A DNA stretch of 64,000 nucleotides from contig JBBRNR010000002.1 in the NCBI GenBank assembly GCA_038230215.1, positions 124,001 through 188,000 of the forward strand. The letters are read 5' to 3'. This document shows, one piece after another, positions 8,440 through 22,133 of this stretch. Position numbers and translations under genes: made by a program. Positions within the stretch are counted from its first letter, which is position 1, and every line of letters starts with the position of its first letter. The notes under the pieces are model-generated. The model ran no database searches. It was not told the origin of the DNA and saw only the letters and a list, made by a program, of their open reading frames with translations. Origin of the DNA: DASVRZ01 sp038230215. GTDB taxonomy: Bacteria > Verrucomicrobiota > Verrucomicrobiia > Chthoniobacterales > DASVRZ01.

Positions 8440-9267
8440 ATGACCCACGGCGAACAAATCACCAAGGCCAGCCGCTCCAATCTCGCGCTGGCCTTCCTCT
8501 CATTGCCGGAACCGAAACGTCGAGATATCAGTAATTTCTACGCCTTCTGCCGGATCGTCGATGATCTCGCGGACCAACCGGGAATACCTGTGGCGGAGCG
8601 TCAGACCCAGCTAGATATTTGGCGAGCGGCGGTTCTCGAAAAAACTCCCGGCGAAAACCCGCTGGCCGCCGATTTTCGCGCCACGCTCGACCGTTACCCG
8701 TCCATCGACCGCAGTCTGCTGGGCGACATCATCAGTGGGATGGAAATGGATCTCAGAGGTATGCGTTACGAAACCCTGGCCGACTTGCAGCTTTATTGCT
8801 ACCGGGTCGCCGGAGCTGTCGGCCTGGTCAGCATCGAAATGTTTGGCTACCAAAATCCTTCCGCCCGCGATCACGCCCGCGCTCTCGGGGAAGCCTTGCA
8901 ACTCACCAATATCCTGCGCGATGTCGCTGACGACTACCGCAATGGCTGCCGCATTTACCTGCCACTCGCATGGCTTCGTGAGTACGGTTACAGCGAGGAC
9001 GATCTCCGCGCCGAACGTCACAACGCCGCCTTTCTCCGCGTCATGCAAACCCTCGCCGCTTTCGCCGGAAGAAATTACGCCGCCTCCGATGCTGCCATCG
9101 CTCCCGAAGACCGGCGCTCCCTGCGCCCGGGGCTGATCATGGGCGACATCTACCGACGAGTGCTGCAAAAAATGGAGCGAAACAAATTTCGAGTATTTTC
9201 CACTCATTACCGTCTGACTCACATGGAAAAGCTATGGCACGTCCTACGCCGGATGTGTTTCCCCTAA
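8440..9267 (+). CDS. squalene/phytoene synthase-family protein, HpnD-like
   Basis: Head-to-head prenyl diphosphate synthase. The two aspartate-rich motifs are visible: FYAFCRIVDDLAD near residue 30 and LTNILRDVADDYRNGCRIYL near residue 160, each binding magnesium and diphosphate. Overall it most resembles HpnD, the presqualene diphosphate synthase of the bacterial HpnCDE squalene route; the substrate could also be geranylgeranyl diphosphate. The ATG giving MTHGEQITKAS was preferred over a TTG 36 bp upstream. HpnC and HpnE are not adjacent. A CrtI-type desaturase starts at the far end of the window, and the two could share an isoprenoid pathway. Confidence 0.85.
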   Translation: MTHGEQITKASRSNLALAFLSLPEPKRRDISNFYAFCRIVDDLADQPGIPVAERQTQLDIWRAAVLEKTPGENPLAADFRATLDRYPSIDRSLLGDIISGMEMDLRGMRYETLADLQLYCYRVAGAVGLVSIEMFGYQNPSARDHARALGEALQLTNILRDVADDYRNGCRIYLPLAWLREYGYSEDDLRAERHNAAFLRVMQTLAAFAGRNYAASDAAIAPEDRRSLRPGLIMGDIYRRVLQKMERNKFRVFSTHYRLTHMEKLWHVLRRMCFP

Positions 9268-9318
9268 CTTTTTTCTAACAAATACATTCCAAACCCTGTC
9301 TCAAACGAATAACCCAAT

Positions 9319-9762
9319 ATGACCAAAAATAAATTCACTGCCCTCGCTGTCGCCCTCGCCATAAGCTCCTCCAGTCTGCTCACCTCCTGTGAAACTGCCG
9401 CCGGCACCGGCGCTCTTGTGGGCGCTGGCATAGGAGGAGCCATCGGCCATAACACCAACAATGGGGGCGGCACCCGCACTGCCGTCGGAGCCGGACTCGG
9501 CGCTCTGGCTGGAGCCCTCGCCGGAGCTGCCTACGACGAACACAAACGCGAAAAATACGCCCGTGAGGACGGCTACTATCGCGACGGCGAAGTTCGCACT
9601 TATGAACGCCGCGAGCGCAGCTACCCCTACGGCGAACCCACCCGCTACTCTGGCTACGTCCGTAGCCCGTATCGTCCGTATAACATCATCGACGTCCGCG
9701 GCATCCCGAGAGGTGCGCTGGTTGTCGATCCGTCGGTGGACCGCCCGTTCCGCAATCCTTGA
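9319..9762 (+). CDS. glycine-zipper lipoprotein
   Basis: Signal peptide with lipobox (SSSLLTSCE), then an alanine/glycine-rich stretch (GTGALVGAGIGGAIGHNT and VGAGLGALAGALAGAAYDE) forming one or two glycine-zipper hairpins that can insert in a membrane, followed by a charged, tyrosine- and arginine-rich tail ending in a short conserved-looking segment (IDVRGIPRGALVVDPSV). Such proteins are outer-membrane lipoproteins of the Rick_17kDa/YMGG type. The product has 147 residues. A clear terminator follows it. Confidence 0.8.
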   Translation: MTKNKFTALAVALAISSSSLLTSCETAAGTGALVGAGIGGAIGHNTNNGGGTRTAVGAGLGALAGALAGAAYDEHKREKYAREDGYYRDGEVRTYERRERSYPYGEPTRYSGYVRSPYRPYNIIDVRGIPRGALVVDPSVDRPFRNP

Positions 9763-9791
9763 TAGGAATCTAACTCCGCTCTAAGAACCAG

Positions 9792-9824
9792 AGGCCGCGC
9801 TCGAAAGAACGCGGCTTCTTTTTT
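9792..9824 (+). terminator. intrinsic terminator after glycine-zipper gene
   Basis: Stem GCCGCG pairs with CGCGGC, extended by two weaker pairs, around a 10-base loop and followed by a run of six to seven T. It starts 30 bp after the stop. Confidence 0.85.
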
Positions 9825-10071
9825 ACTGACTTTGAGGTGGAGTGTGGAAATTTTATGAACCGCGCAATACCTGTTTGTCATTATCAATGATGCTCAAGTC
9901 ATTATTGATTCCTGTAGTGGGCCGGGTAACCACCTCGCCATTTACCTGCTGGCCACCCGTAATGCGCATGAACAGAGTGAAGCTCCCGTGAAAAACGCCA
10001 ACCGCGATTCCACGGAAACAACCAGACGATCCTTGTTAATGCTGCCAGAAGTTGACTGGCAGATAACGACT
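9825..10071. other. intergenic stretch with no gene seen
   Basis: Lies between a terminator and the 3' end of the minus-strand basic protein gene. I see no RNA gene, repeat or open frame with coding character. Confidence 0.6.
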
Positions 10072-10401
10072 TTACACGGCCGCTTTTCTTTTGGCGTCCC
10101 AGCGCGCTTTCATCGCTGCGGAAATTTTCGCTTTCGCTTCCGGAGTCATGCCGCTTTTTCTCTTGGTTTTAGTCTTTACTTTTTTCACCGGCCCACTCTT
10201 CGCAACGGTTGATGGAGCTTTGGTGCGACCGCCTGTTTTTCTCCGCTTCGCTTTGGTGGGAGTGACAGCCTCGACGGTTCCATCGACTAGCTTGCTGAGC
10301 TTGGCTTGAAGAAGGTCAATCTGTTTGCGGATGTGAAGAACTTCCTCGATTTTTTCGATGGAGTGGCTCCAGAAGGATGATGTTGATTTTATTTTGGCCA
10401 T
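10072..10401 (-). CDS. small basic protein with C-terminal MTPEAKAKISAAMKARW motif
   Basis: 109 residues. The N-terminal third could form a helix (FWSHSIEKIEEVLHIRKQID, then LLQAKLSKLV). The middle is a lysine/threonine/proline-rich, disordered, histone-tail-like linker, and the end carries GMTPEAKAKISAAMKARWDA, a short helix resembling NUMOD3-like DNA-contacting motifs found at the ends of many small basic proteins. DNA or RNA binding is likely from charge and motif, but the role is unknown. It is a single gene, 5' of which lies about 180 bp of sequence before tRNA-Val. Confidence 0.7.
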   Translation of the reverse strand: MAKIKSTSSFWSHSIEKIEEVLHIRKQIDLLQAKLSKLVDGTVEAVTPTKAKRRKTGGRTKAPSTVAKSGPVKKVKTKTKRKSGMTPEAKAKISAAMKARWDAKRKAAV

Positions 10402-10582
10402 AGAAGTTCAATTAATAGACAGCCTTCGTTCCGGTGACAACACTAAATAGCAAGCATCCTTAAACTATTTCCAAGGTAAATGGCTTTCTATTTGCCGTGT
10501 CGTTTTGCCGGTGCATAATAGATGCCATTCGTTTTGAAGTTGGAGTGTGTCGCGAAACTACCACTCTTTGGATAATCAGGAC

Positions 10583-10654
10583 GCGCAGTTAGCTCAGCGG
10601 TAGAGCGGCTCGTTTACACCGAGTTGGTCGGGGGTTCGATCCCCTCACTGCGCA
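10583..10654 (+). tRNA. tRNA-Val (anticodon TAC)
   Basis: Full cloverleaf by hand folding: acceptor GCGCAGT/ACTGCGC, D-stem GCTC/GAGC, anticodon stem GCTCG/CGAGT with loop TTTACAC, and T-arm GGGGG-TTCGATC-CCCTC, with discriminator A. The anticodon is TAC. The 3' CCA is not encoded. Length is 72 nt. Confidence 0.95.
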
Positions 10655-10697
10655 TTTTTTCTGAATGAATTTCGCCGCAGGAGGTCTAAATTGGCAT

Positions 10698-11288
10698 ATG
10701 AAACTTCCATTGCTTCCCAAACTCGTGCTGGCGGGAGCGCTTCTCACGCTTTTTTCGTCACCGGCCACCGCGGATTCCAAAAACAATCATCATCGCCCCG
10801 ATCGATTCGATGTTCACGTTTCCAATGATAGTGACCGCAATCGAAACATCCGCAACGAGCGCATCGCTGACTACAAGCGCGCGGAGTCCTCACACCGCGA
10901 TTATCACCGGGATGATCGACACTACTATGGCGGCGGAGGCAACTACCGTGGCGGCTACTACGGATACGCGCCGTCTTACTACAGCTATCCGCGGACTTCC
11001 GTCGCGATTGGCGTGGGCACCACCTACGATACGGAATACATCGGCACCTATCGCAATGATTATGACCGCCCTATCTACCGCGGCCAACAAGTGTCCGAGG
11101 GCGTGAGTTCCTCACTCGAAGTTTCCGTGCAAAAGAAACTCGCCCGCCTCGGCTACTACTCCGGCTCGATCGATGGCGACATCGGTCCTGCCACCCGCCG
11201 CGCCATCACGCGTTTCCAGCGCGATAATGAACTGGCCCAGACTGGTCGAATTGACCGCAACTTGGTCAGCGCCCTCGGCATTTCCTAG
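10698..11288 (+). CDS. exported peptidoglycan-binding domain protein
   Basis: Signal peptide (PKLVLAGALLTLFSSPATAD), then a histidine/arginine-rich region and a GGGG/YY-rich low-complexity stretch, ending in a PG_binding_1 domain (PF01471) in the last 60 residues: VSVQKKLARLGYYSGSIDG, then IGPATRRAITRFQRDNEL and a final leucine-rich helix. This domain binds peptidoglycan in the periplasm; no catalytic domain is attached, so it is an anchor or structural protein. An AGGAGGT ribosome site lies about 13 bp before the chosen ATG. The product has 196 residues and converges on metH, with 4 bp between stops. Confidence 0.8.
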   Translation: MKLPLLPKLVLAGALLTLFSSPATADSKNNHHRPDRFDVHVSNDSDRNRNIRNERIADYKRAESSHRDYHRDDRHYYGGGGNYRGGYYGYAPSYYSYPRTSVAIGVGTTYDTEYIGTYRNDYDRPIYRGQQVSEGVSSSLEVSVQKKLARLGYYSGSIDGDIGPATRRAITRFQRDNELAQTGRIDRNLVSALGIS

Positions 11289-11292
11289 CTGT

Positions 11293-15426
<4,134 letters not shown>

Positions 15427-15476
15427 GACGGAAATATGGACGAATTCAGCGGGAGTTCAAATAACGAATTAACGTA

Positions 15477-16517
15477 TCATGATTCGATGATGCGTAAGGT
15501 TTCAGTGAAATTGCGTTCGAGGGTAAATCGACTTCCATGTGACTGACGACGGGCTGAATTCTCGTCTGGCAGCCAGCGTTTTAGAGCGGCAGCCAAGGCG
15601 GAAACGTCGCCAGGATTTTCAATGGCAGTTCCATCGGTATCTGGGTCGAGAATTTCGGAAACGCCGTTAGCGGTCGTCGTGATGATCGGCAATCCGGCAG
15701 CCAGCGCTTCCAAAGTCGCATTGGAAAACGGATCGTAAATCGTTGGCAAAATGAAGGCATCCGCCGCGTGCAAAACATCGGCGACTTGTGAGGTCGGCCC
15801 GAGAAAACGGACGTGCGAGGCGGCGAAATGTTCCGAGTTTCCTTTTCCGCTGACCAATAAAATTGCGCCTGCCTCATGTGCTGCGGCAATGGCGAAACGC
15901 AGTCCTTTGCGCTCCCAACCCGAGCCGACGAAGACGGCGACACGGTCATCTGGCTGCAACTCAAATCGTTTTCGTAACTCGTCGCGAGTCACCGATGGCG
16001 TGGCCCATTTCTGTGGATCGATGCCGTTGCGGACGACTTCCACTCGAATGGAACTTCCGTAGTTTTCGGCGATTTCGCGGCGGACCATCTCGGAGTTGGC
16101 GATGACGCAGCGCGCGCCGAGGATGACTTCTTTTTCCAGCCGCAGTAGGGCGCGATGCTTCGGGTTGAAGGCAAATGTGAGCCGTCGCAGAGGCGACTCA
16201 AACTCCGCCCGGCGTTTCAGCCACGCGGCATGAACGCCATCGCCAGCCCGGTAGAAGTCGCATTGGGAAACGCGTTCGAGACTGAAAAGGACATCGCATT
16301 TTTCCTTCGGTCGCAGCGCGACGAGTTGATCGGAGAAGAGGTGCGGCGATTTTCCTGGGACTCGAATCATTTCCCCAAGGCCCCATTCCTGCCATTCTGG
16401 AGAGCAGAAAAGGACGGTGTCGTGACCCGCCGCCCGTGCCGCTTGTGCAAACCCGCGAAGGTAACTTTCCGCCCCGCCAGCCCGGGAATAGCCGCGACGG
16501 ACGAGTCCTATGCGCAT
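15477..16517 (-). CDS. GT4-family glycosyltransferase, WaaG-like
   Basis: Retaining GT-B glycosyltransferase, probably adding a hexose to the LPS core in the cytoplasm. The N-terminus RIGLVRRGYSRAGGAESYLR is characteristic of the WaaG (RfaG) group; the donor-site half shows VFVGSGWERKGLRFAIAA, PTIYDPFSNATLEALAAGLP and the acidic E that contacts the nucleotide sugar. The frame is open for 61 codons upstream, but the ATG giving MRIGLVRRGYS is the family start; 346 residues. It is 50 bp upstream of metH on the same strand and divergent from a second GT4 gene. Confidence 0.88.
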   Translation of the reverse strand: MRIGLVRRGYSRAGGAESYLRGFAQAARAAGHDTVLFCSPEWQEWGLGEMIRVPGKSPHLFSDQLVALRPKEKCDVLFSLERVSQCDFYRAGDGVHAAWLKRRAEFESPLRRLTFAFNPKHRALLRLEKEVILGARCVIANSEMVRREIAENYGSSIRVEVVRNGIDPQKWATPSVTRDELRKRFELQPDDRVAVFVGSGWERKGLRFAIAAAHEAGAILLVSGKGNSEHFAASHVRFLGPTSQVADVLHAADAFILPTIYDPFSNATLEALAAGLPIITTTANGVSEILDPDTDGTAIENPGDVSALAAALKRWLPDENSARRQSHGSRFTLERNFTETLRIIES

Positions 16518-16598
16518 GGCGGAAGTGGGCAGGGCTTGCTTAGGGTCACGTTTCACCTTAGAAAATGCGCGGGTCCAGACCAGCCCAAAAACCGGTAG

Positions 16599-17777
16599 AT
16601 GCCTTCTTTTCAGCCCAAAAACGTCTTTTACGCCACGAGCGCCCGGTTGGGGGGAGTGGGGCTTGACGCGGTCGCGCTGGAAAGTGTTATCGGGTTGCAC
16701 GAGGCCGGCATCCTCGGTCGGGCCTTGGCTTACGAAAACCGGCAGACGCTAGTGCCATCCTCCCAGATTCAAACGATGAGGGGTGCGCCGGTGAAACTGC
16801 TCTCCTGGCTGCGACGCGACTATTACTATGGGGCGAAAAAGCATTACGCCGACTGGGTGGCGCGCCGGACGCTGGAACAGGGCGAGTTTGATGCCTTTCA
16901 CGGCTGGTCGGGCGACGCTCTACGGACCTTGCGCGTGGCGAAGGCGAGATCCATTCCGTCGCTGTTGGAGATTCCTACCTGGCATCGGAACAAGGGAAAA
17001 ATCAAACCTGCCGTCACCATGTCCGAGCGCAAACGCGATCAGGCGCATTGGCCGCAAAGCTGGCTCAACCGGCTGCTTATTACCCGACAGCACGTCATGG
17101 AGGAGTATGAACTGGCCGATCTGATTCTGGTTTTATCGGAGAAAGCCGCCGAGACGTTTCTGATCCAGGGCGTGCCGGAGAAGAAACTTTTTCGCTTCTC
17201 GCGCGGCGTCGATCCATTGCGATTCTCGCCTGCGGAACGGCGTCCGGAAAAGCTGCGTTTCCTGTTTGTCGGCGCGTTGATCAAGCGCAAAGGCGTCCAT
17301 GTCTTGCTGGAGGCGTGGAAGAAACTCGGCTTGAAAAACGCGGAACTCGTTCTTGTCGGCTCGCTGCATTCCGAGATAGAGCCATATCTCCACGAATTTA
17401 AAACCGATTCGGTCCGGCTGGCCGGGTTCGCCGGAAGCGTCGAGGAAAGTTATCGCTCGGCGCACGTCCACGTCTTCCCGTCGGAGTGCGAGGGCAGCGC
17501 GAAAGTCACCTACGAGGCCGCGGCCTGCGGGTTGGCGCAAATTACCACGCGCGAGTCGGGCGACGTCGTCATCGACGGCGTGAACGGCCTCATCGTTCCG
17601 CCAAATGACGTGGAGGCGCTGGCTGTCGCGCTGGAAAAACTGGCTGCCGATCCCGATCTCGTTGCCCGCATGGGAGCCGCCGGACGCCAGCGTATTCTGG
17701 AGAATTTCACCTGGAGGCACTTTCGCCAGCGGCTTCTCGAGGCCCATCGACTGGCCTGGCAGCGCGTCCACGGATGA
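16599..17777 (+). CDS. GT4-family glycosyltransferase
   Basis: 392 residues, GT-B fold. The donor domain is clear: FSRGVDPLRFSPAERRPEK, LRFLFVGALIKRKGVHVLLE, and FPSECEGSAKVTYEAAACGL with the EX7E-type acidic pair. The acceptor domain has FDAFHGWSGDALRTLRVAKA. The sugar and acceptor are unknown; context points to LPS core or O-chain. Its stop overlaps the next gene's start by 4 bp (ATGA), implying translational coupling with the heptosyltransferase-like gene. Confidence 0.86.
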   Translation: MPSFQPKNVFYATSARLGGVGLDAVALESVIGLHEAGILGRALAYENRQTLVPSSQIQTMRGAPVKLLSWLRRDYYYGAKKHYADWVARRTLEQGEFDAFHGWSGDALRTLRVAKARSIPSLLEIPTWHRNKGKIKPAVTMSERKRDQAHWPQSWLNRLLITRQHVMEEYELADLILVLSEKAAETFLIQGVPEKKLFRFSRGVDPLRFSPAERRPEKLRFLFVGALIKRKGVHVLLEAWKKLGLKNAELVLVGSLHSEIEPYLHEFKTDSVRLAGFAGSVEESYRSAHVHVFPSECEGSAKVTYEAAACGLAQITTRESGDVVIDGVNGLIVPPNDVEALAVALEKLAADPDLVARMGAAGRQRILENFTWRHFRQRLLEAHRLAWQRVHG

Positions 17778-18754
17778 AATCCATCGTGGCCATTCAGCTC
17801 AAGCGGATTGGGGATTTGATCCTGACCCTTCCCGCTTTGGAAGCATTGCGAAAGGCGTATCCGGCGGCCCGAATCACCCTCGTCATCGACGGCGGCACGG
17901 CGGAACTGGCCCCCGCGATTCGTTGTGTGGACCGGGTGCTGGTTTACAAAAAAAACTCGCTGAACCCAGGGACGTTTTTCCGACTGATATTCGCACGCCA
18001 TGACGCGGTGCTCGATTTTACCGGAACGGATCGCTCGGCTTTGCTCACATCGCTGACGCGGGCGACAAGGCGAGTTGCATTCCAATGGGCGGAAAAAAAC
18101 TCGCTTCGCTCCCGCTCCTACACCCAATTCATCGAATCGCCGGTCCGCGAAAAGCACACGATCGATCATTACCTCGATCTGCTTGCGGGCGTCGATGTGA
18201 CACCGACTCCGGCGGAGTTGCATCTCTATCTGCCCGATTCTGCCCGAAGTCTTGTCCTTGATTCGAGTTACATCGTCATGCACGCCGGAGCCGCACGGGC
18301 GGAGAAATACTGGCAGCCGGAACGCTGGGCAGCGGTGATCGATCATTGCCAGAATGAGATGAAACTCCCATGTGTTTTGATCGGCGGTCATTCGGAAATG
18401 GAGCAGCAGGCCATCCGCGAGATTCGTGAAAAAACCAGGTCGAGTTTCATTGATATGTCCGGAAAACTGAGCCTGCTCGAATCTGCGGCATGGATTAAAA
18501 ACGCGAAACTTTTCATCGGAATTGACTCGGGTCCGAGTCATCTCGCCGCCGCTTCGCGGACTCCGCAAATCACACTTTTCGGGCCGACCAACCCGTTTCA
18601 CTGGCGTGCGCTACATGTGGGTTCCATCGTCCTGCAGGGTGGAAAACAGAATCCGCTGGCCAGATTCGACTCACACTCGACTCCCGGCGACCTCAATGCC
18701 TTATCGACGCAGGAAGTGATTCATGCGATAAATCTCCTCCTGCCGAATCCCTAA
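17774..18754 (+). CDS. GT9-family ADP-heptose:LPS heptosyltransferase-like protein
   Basis: Inverting GT-B enzyme of the WaaC/WaaF/WaaQ family, which adds heptose to the LPS inner core. The N-terminal IVAIQLKRIGDLILTLPALE, the mid HAGAARAEKYWQPERWAAV and the C-terminal FIGIDSGPSHLAAASRTPQI followed by LFGPTNPFHW are the family signatures. 326 residues. Coupled to the upstream GT4 gene and only 7 bp before the ABC exporter, so sugar transfer and export genes form one operon. Exact acceptor position is not readable. Confidence 0.88.
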   Translation: MKSIVAIQLKRIGDLILTLPALEALRKAYPAARITLVIDGGTAELAPAIRCVDRVLVYKKNSLNPGTFFRLIFARHDAVLDFTGTDRSALLTSLTRATRRVAFQWAEKNSLRSRSYTQFIESPVREKHTIDHYLDLLAGVDVTPTPAELHLYLPDSARSLVLDSSYIVMHAGAARAEKYWQPERWAAVIDHCQNEMKLPCVLIGGHSEMEQQAIREIREKTRSSFIDMSGKLSLLESAAWIKNAKLFIGIDSGPSHLAAASRTPQITLFGPTNPFHWRALHVGSIVLQGGKQNPLARFDSHSTPGDLNALSTQEVIHAINLLLPNP

Positions 18755-18761
18755 AAATAGC

Positions 18762-20711
18762 ATGTCCGACCTCAAGAAACCGAAGGCAAAAAAGCCGAAG
18801 CCCACCTTTCTTCAAACTCTCCGCTCCAGCGCAAAACCTGTCCGCCAATTACTGCCTTACCTCCGCCCGTATCGCGGACGTTTCATTCTCGGTCTCCTGC
18901 TCGGCGCGGCTTTTGGAATTGTTAGCGGATTACTCCCACTCGTTCTGCGCGAAGTGCTCACACTCGTCCCCGGCGGAACTGGCGCGACGAAAACGGCGGT
19001 TCACGCTCCCGCTGAAGCTAAGAATAAATTACCCGTGGGCGCCACCACGTTTGAAAAAATAAAACATGGTCTCTTTCAGAAATATGAAAAGGCCAAGATG
19101 AAGGACACCACCGGGCCGAAAATCGACTCGGCACTGACTCTCTGCGCGACCATTCCTTTCATCATCATCGTTCGTGGAGCGCTATCGTATTTTTCCTCCT
19201 ACTTCATGGCTTGGGTGAGTCTGAGAGTGCTCTCGGATTTGCGCGACGATGTCTATCAGCACGTCATGAAGCAGTCGCTCGACTTCTTTCATAAGAACAA
19301 AAGTGGCGACCTCATTTCGCGCGTTTACAACGATCCGCGCATGGCCCAGATGGCGCTCTCTACCATCAGCAGCGACTTGGTAACACAACCTGTGGCGATT
19401 CTGATGGCGGTATCGGTGCTCGTTTTTCTCGATTGGAAATTCACTTTAATCAGCCTTTGCCTTTTTCCGCTTTGCCTGTTGCCGGTGATCTATTATGGCA
19501 AAAGCGTGCGCAGGGGCGGAGGCAGTGAAGAAGATAGCGCGGCGGGCATGATGGTGATTCTGCAAGAGTCGTTTGCCGGCATTCGGGTGATCAAATCCCT
19601 GGCTCGCGAAAAGCATCAGGTCGAGCAATTTGCAGAGAGCAATCTCCAACAGTTTCATCAATCCTTTAAAATCCGTCAATCTGTCGAGGCGGTCGGTCCC
19701 ATCGTCGAGGGCGTCTCGGCCATTGGGGCTGGACTCACCATTTTCTACGTGTGGTATTCCGGAATTCCCGTAGGGACTTTCATGGCGATGCTGACGGCGC
19801 TTTTTCTACTCTACGACCCGATGAAAAAGCTCAGCCGCATCCACGTCACGATGCAGCGGACTTTCGGTGCAACGGCGAAAATTTTCGAGATACTCGATAG
19901 CGAACCGCTCGTGGTAGATCGTCCGGACGCAGTGTCGATCACTAAAGCAGTGGGACATTTGCGCTTCAACGACGTCACTTTCGCTTATCGAAAAGATCGT
20001 TATGCGGTGAGCAATATCCAATTCGATTTCGAGGCTGGAAAATACTACGCTCTCGTCGGTGCCAGCGGCGCGGGAAAGAGCACGCTGATGGCGCTCATTC
20101 TTCGATTTTACGAGCCAGGCAAAGGCCTTATCCAACTCGACGGACGCGACATTCGCGACATCACGCAAACATCGCTCCGCGAGCAAATCGGCGTCGTCAC
20201 GCAGGAGACATTTCTCTTTCACGACACCATCGCAAACAACATCCGCTACGGACGTTTTGAGGCATCGGACGACGAGGTGATTCAAGCGGCGAAATTGGCC
20301 CACGCAGATGAATTTATCATCGAGCAACCCAACGGTTACAAAACCGTCATCGGCGACAAAGGCTGCATGATTTCCGGGGGCCAGCAGCAGCGTCTGGCGA
20401 TTGCGCGCGCCCTGCTAAAAAATGCCCCGGTTCTCTTGTTGGATGAGGCTACATCCGCGCTCGACTCAGAGTCCGAACTGGCCATTCAATCCGCCTTGGA
20501 GTTGCTCGCCTCGGGCCGCACGGTGATCGCGATCGCGCACCGGCTCTCGACCATTTTGAAGGCCGACAAAATCATCGTCATGGACCAGGGGCGCATCGTT
20601 GAGGTCGGCAGCCACGAGGAACTTCTCGCTGAATCCACGATCTATCGCCGACTCTATAATATCCAGTTTCGCAACAGCGACATGCCTGCCGATCTGGAAA
20701 TGGTGAGTTAG
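18762..20711 (+). CDS. MsbA-like ABC exporter (lipid A/LPS flippase candidate)
   Basis: Half-transporter of 649 residues: a lysine-rich N-terminus, six predicted membrane segments, then the nucleotide-binding domain with Walker A LVGASGAGKSTLM, Q-loop VVTQETFLFHD, signature ISGGQQQRLAIARALL, Walker B VLLLDEATSALD and H-loop IAHRLSTI. It is closest to MsbA/type IV exporters, which flip core-lipid A across the inner membrane. The loop between membrane segments 1 and 2 is unusually long (about 65 residues, lysine-rich, from PGGTGATKTAVHAPAEAKNK onward). Position directly after three LPS glycosyltransferase genes supports an LPS role. Confidence 0.88.
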   Translation: MSDLKKPKAKKPKPTFLQTLRSSAKPVRQLLPYLRPYRGRFILGLLLGAAFGIVSGLLPLVLREVLTLVPGGTGATKTAVHAPAEAKNKLPVGATTFEKIKHGLFQKYEKAKMKDTTGPKIDSALTLCATIPFIIIVRGALSYFSSYFMAWVSLRVLSDLRDDVYQHVMKQSLDFFHKNKSGDLISRVYNDPRMAQMALSTISSDLVTQPVAILMAVSVLVFLDWKFTLISLCLFPLCLLPVIYYGKSVRRGGGSEEDSAAGMMVILQESFAGIRVIKSLAREKHQVEQFAESNLQQFHQSFKIRQSVEAVGPIVEGVSAIGAGLTIFYVWYSGIPVGTFMAMLTALFLLYDPMKKLSRIHVTMQRTFGATAKIFEILDSEPLVVDRPDAVSITKAVGHLRFNDVTFAYRKDRYAVSNIQFDFEAGKYYALVGASGAGKSTLMALILRFYEPGKGLIQLDGRDIRDITQTSLREQIGVVTQETFLFHDTIANNIRYGRFEASDDEVIQAAKLAHADEFIIEQPNGYKTVIGDKGCMISGGQQQRLAIARALLKNAPVLLLDEATSALDSESELAIQSALELLASGRTVIAIAHRLSTILKADKIIVMDQGRIVEVGSHEELLAESTIYRRLYNIQFRNSDMPADLEMVS

Positions 20712-20747
20712 GTTACAATGGCCGGGTTGTCCAGCCATCGCCCACGT

Positions 20748-22043
20748 TTATAAAGTGCTGATACTACGGACCTTACTCTCCCAGCGCGTGAGCAAATGGA
20801 TGACGACATTGGTGCCGAAGCGGAATGTGTTGGCTATTTTATCGGGTTCTAGGCCGCGAAAATAAGTATTGCGATGATCCCATAGTTTCTCGTTCAAGGC
20901 CACTCGACGGTTATTCAGGTCTCTGCGCTGATCGATCTCCCATCGAGCATTCATGCCGATCTGCCACATGTCGCCATAGTCATTAGCGGTATAAAGCACG
21001 GCGATCTCACCATTATATTTCAAGGCGTAGATCGGCTCTTGGTAGCTATTCATGCCAGGTGGAACCGTCATTATTTCCTTATAGTAGGTCTTCGTGAAAA
21101 TCTCATGACTTCTCGGCAGCGGCTCAAATTGTTTGTCCAAATCAGGAATGACCCGCTTCATCTCGCGACGAAAGGCGAGATCGAAACGCGAACGCTGGCC
21201 GGGTAGGGAGCTATCGCCCCAAATGCATCCGCCCAGACGCACGTAACGCTGGAGATTCTCCACTTCCTTGGGTGTGAGGACGAAATCGCGATGGCCGGAG
21301 AAAAAGATGAACGGCGGTTTGACAGCGAAAATTTTGTCGCTGGCGAGATCGATTGCCTCGGGACTGGGCGTAGCGTCAATCTTGTCCTGCGACTGCGTTT
21401 TCATGACATAAAGAAGGTTGGGGAGGCTGCCGCCGATGATTTTATCGCCATCTTTGCGAACGGTGGAAAACCAGTCGCCACCGCTGTATTTCGCCACGTA
21501 GGCGGTGAACTTAAACTTACGTTCTTTCAACGATCCCCCACCTCCGCCGCTGGGACTTTGTGCCCAGCCAGCGGTAAAGGCGGCGATGGCGGCCTTGGTT
21601 TCCTTACTCAAAGCTGTTTGATTTGTCGCCGAAGGCATGCTGGGGGCGACTGCCTCAATGGAGGTGATCGTGTTCGAGCGTGACGGAGCCATGGTCATTG
21701 CGGTAGGCATGGAAAAACTCGTGGCGGCCGATGTGGCGGTGGTGATCGCCGTCAATCCAGCGGGAGCTGCGGTCGTTTGGGTAGGAGTTACATTGAATTG
21801 TGGCTTCGTCTGCTGAGGCTGTGCGGGCGGCGCAGGGGGAGCCGGATTCGGATCGGACGAGACAAATTGACCGGCCTCGGTGGCGATCATGTCGGGATCG
21901 TTCTTGATATTGTCGAAGGCGGCCTTGCTTCCAAAGAAGATCACCAGCAGCAAGTGAAATAGCAAAGAGGCGACGAAGAACTGGGATTTGCTAAGACGAA
22001 ACCAGAATTCTCGAAACGAGTTTTTTTGGGTGAATGCAGTCAT
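20748..22043 (-). CDS. DUF4159 domain protein with N-terminal membrane anchor
   Basis: 431 residues. One membrane segment near residues 22-40 (FFVASLLFHLLLVIFFGSK), as in TonB/TolA-like anchors, then a proline/glutamine/threonine/alanine-rich linker and a poly-glycine patch, and a C-terminal DUF4159 domain: FTAYVAKYSGGDWFSTVRKD, FIFFSGHRDFVLTPKEVENL, RYVRLGGCIWGDSS and a final WEIDQRRDLNNRR. DUF4159 domains are often adjacent to or fused in envelope and MoxR-type loci; their function is unknown. It converges on the ABC exporter and is near the exbB-exbD operon, which may be relevant given its TonB-like N-terminus. Confidence 0.8.
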   Translation of the reverse strand: MTAFTQKNSFREFWFRLSKSQFFVASLLFHLLLVIFFGSKAAFDNIKNDPDMIATEAGQFVSSDPNPAPPAPPAQPQQTKPQFNVTPTQTTAAPAGLTAITTATSAATSFSMPTAMTMAPSRSNTITSIEAVAPSMPSATNQTALSKETKAAIAAFTAGWAQSPSGGGGGSLKERKFKFTAYVAKYSGGDWFSTVRKDGDKIIGGSLPNLLYVMKTQSQDKIDATPSPEAIDLASDKIFAVKPPFIFFSGHRDFVLTPKEVENLQRYVRLGGCIWGDSSLPGQRSRFDLAFRREMKRVIPDLDKQFEPLPRSHEIFTKTYYKEIMTVPPGMNSYQEPIYALKYNGEIAVLYTANDYGDMWQIGMNARWEIDQRRDLNNRRVALNEKLWDHRNTYFRGLEPDKIANTFRFGTNVVIHLLTRWESKVRSISTL

Positions 22044-22133
22044 AGGGGGAGACTAGGAGTGGTGTAGCATACTGCCGGAGTTTTTCAGCAGTTTTTTTAA
22101 TTCTGCACGAGTTAAACGCGAGCCGACTACGGT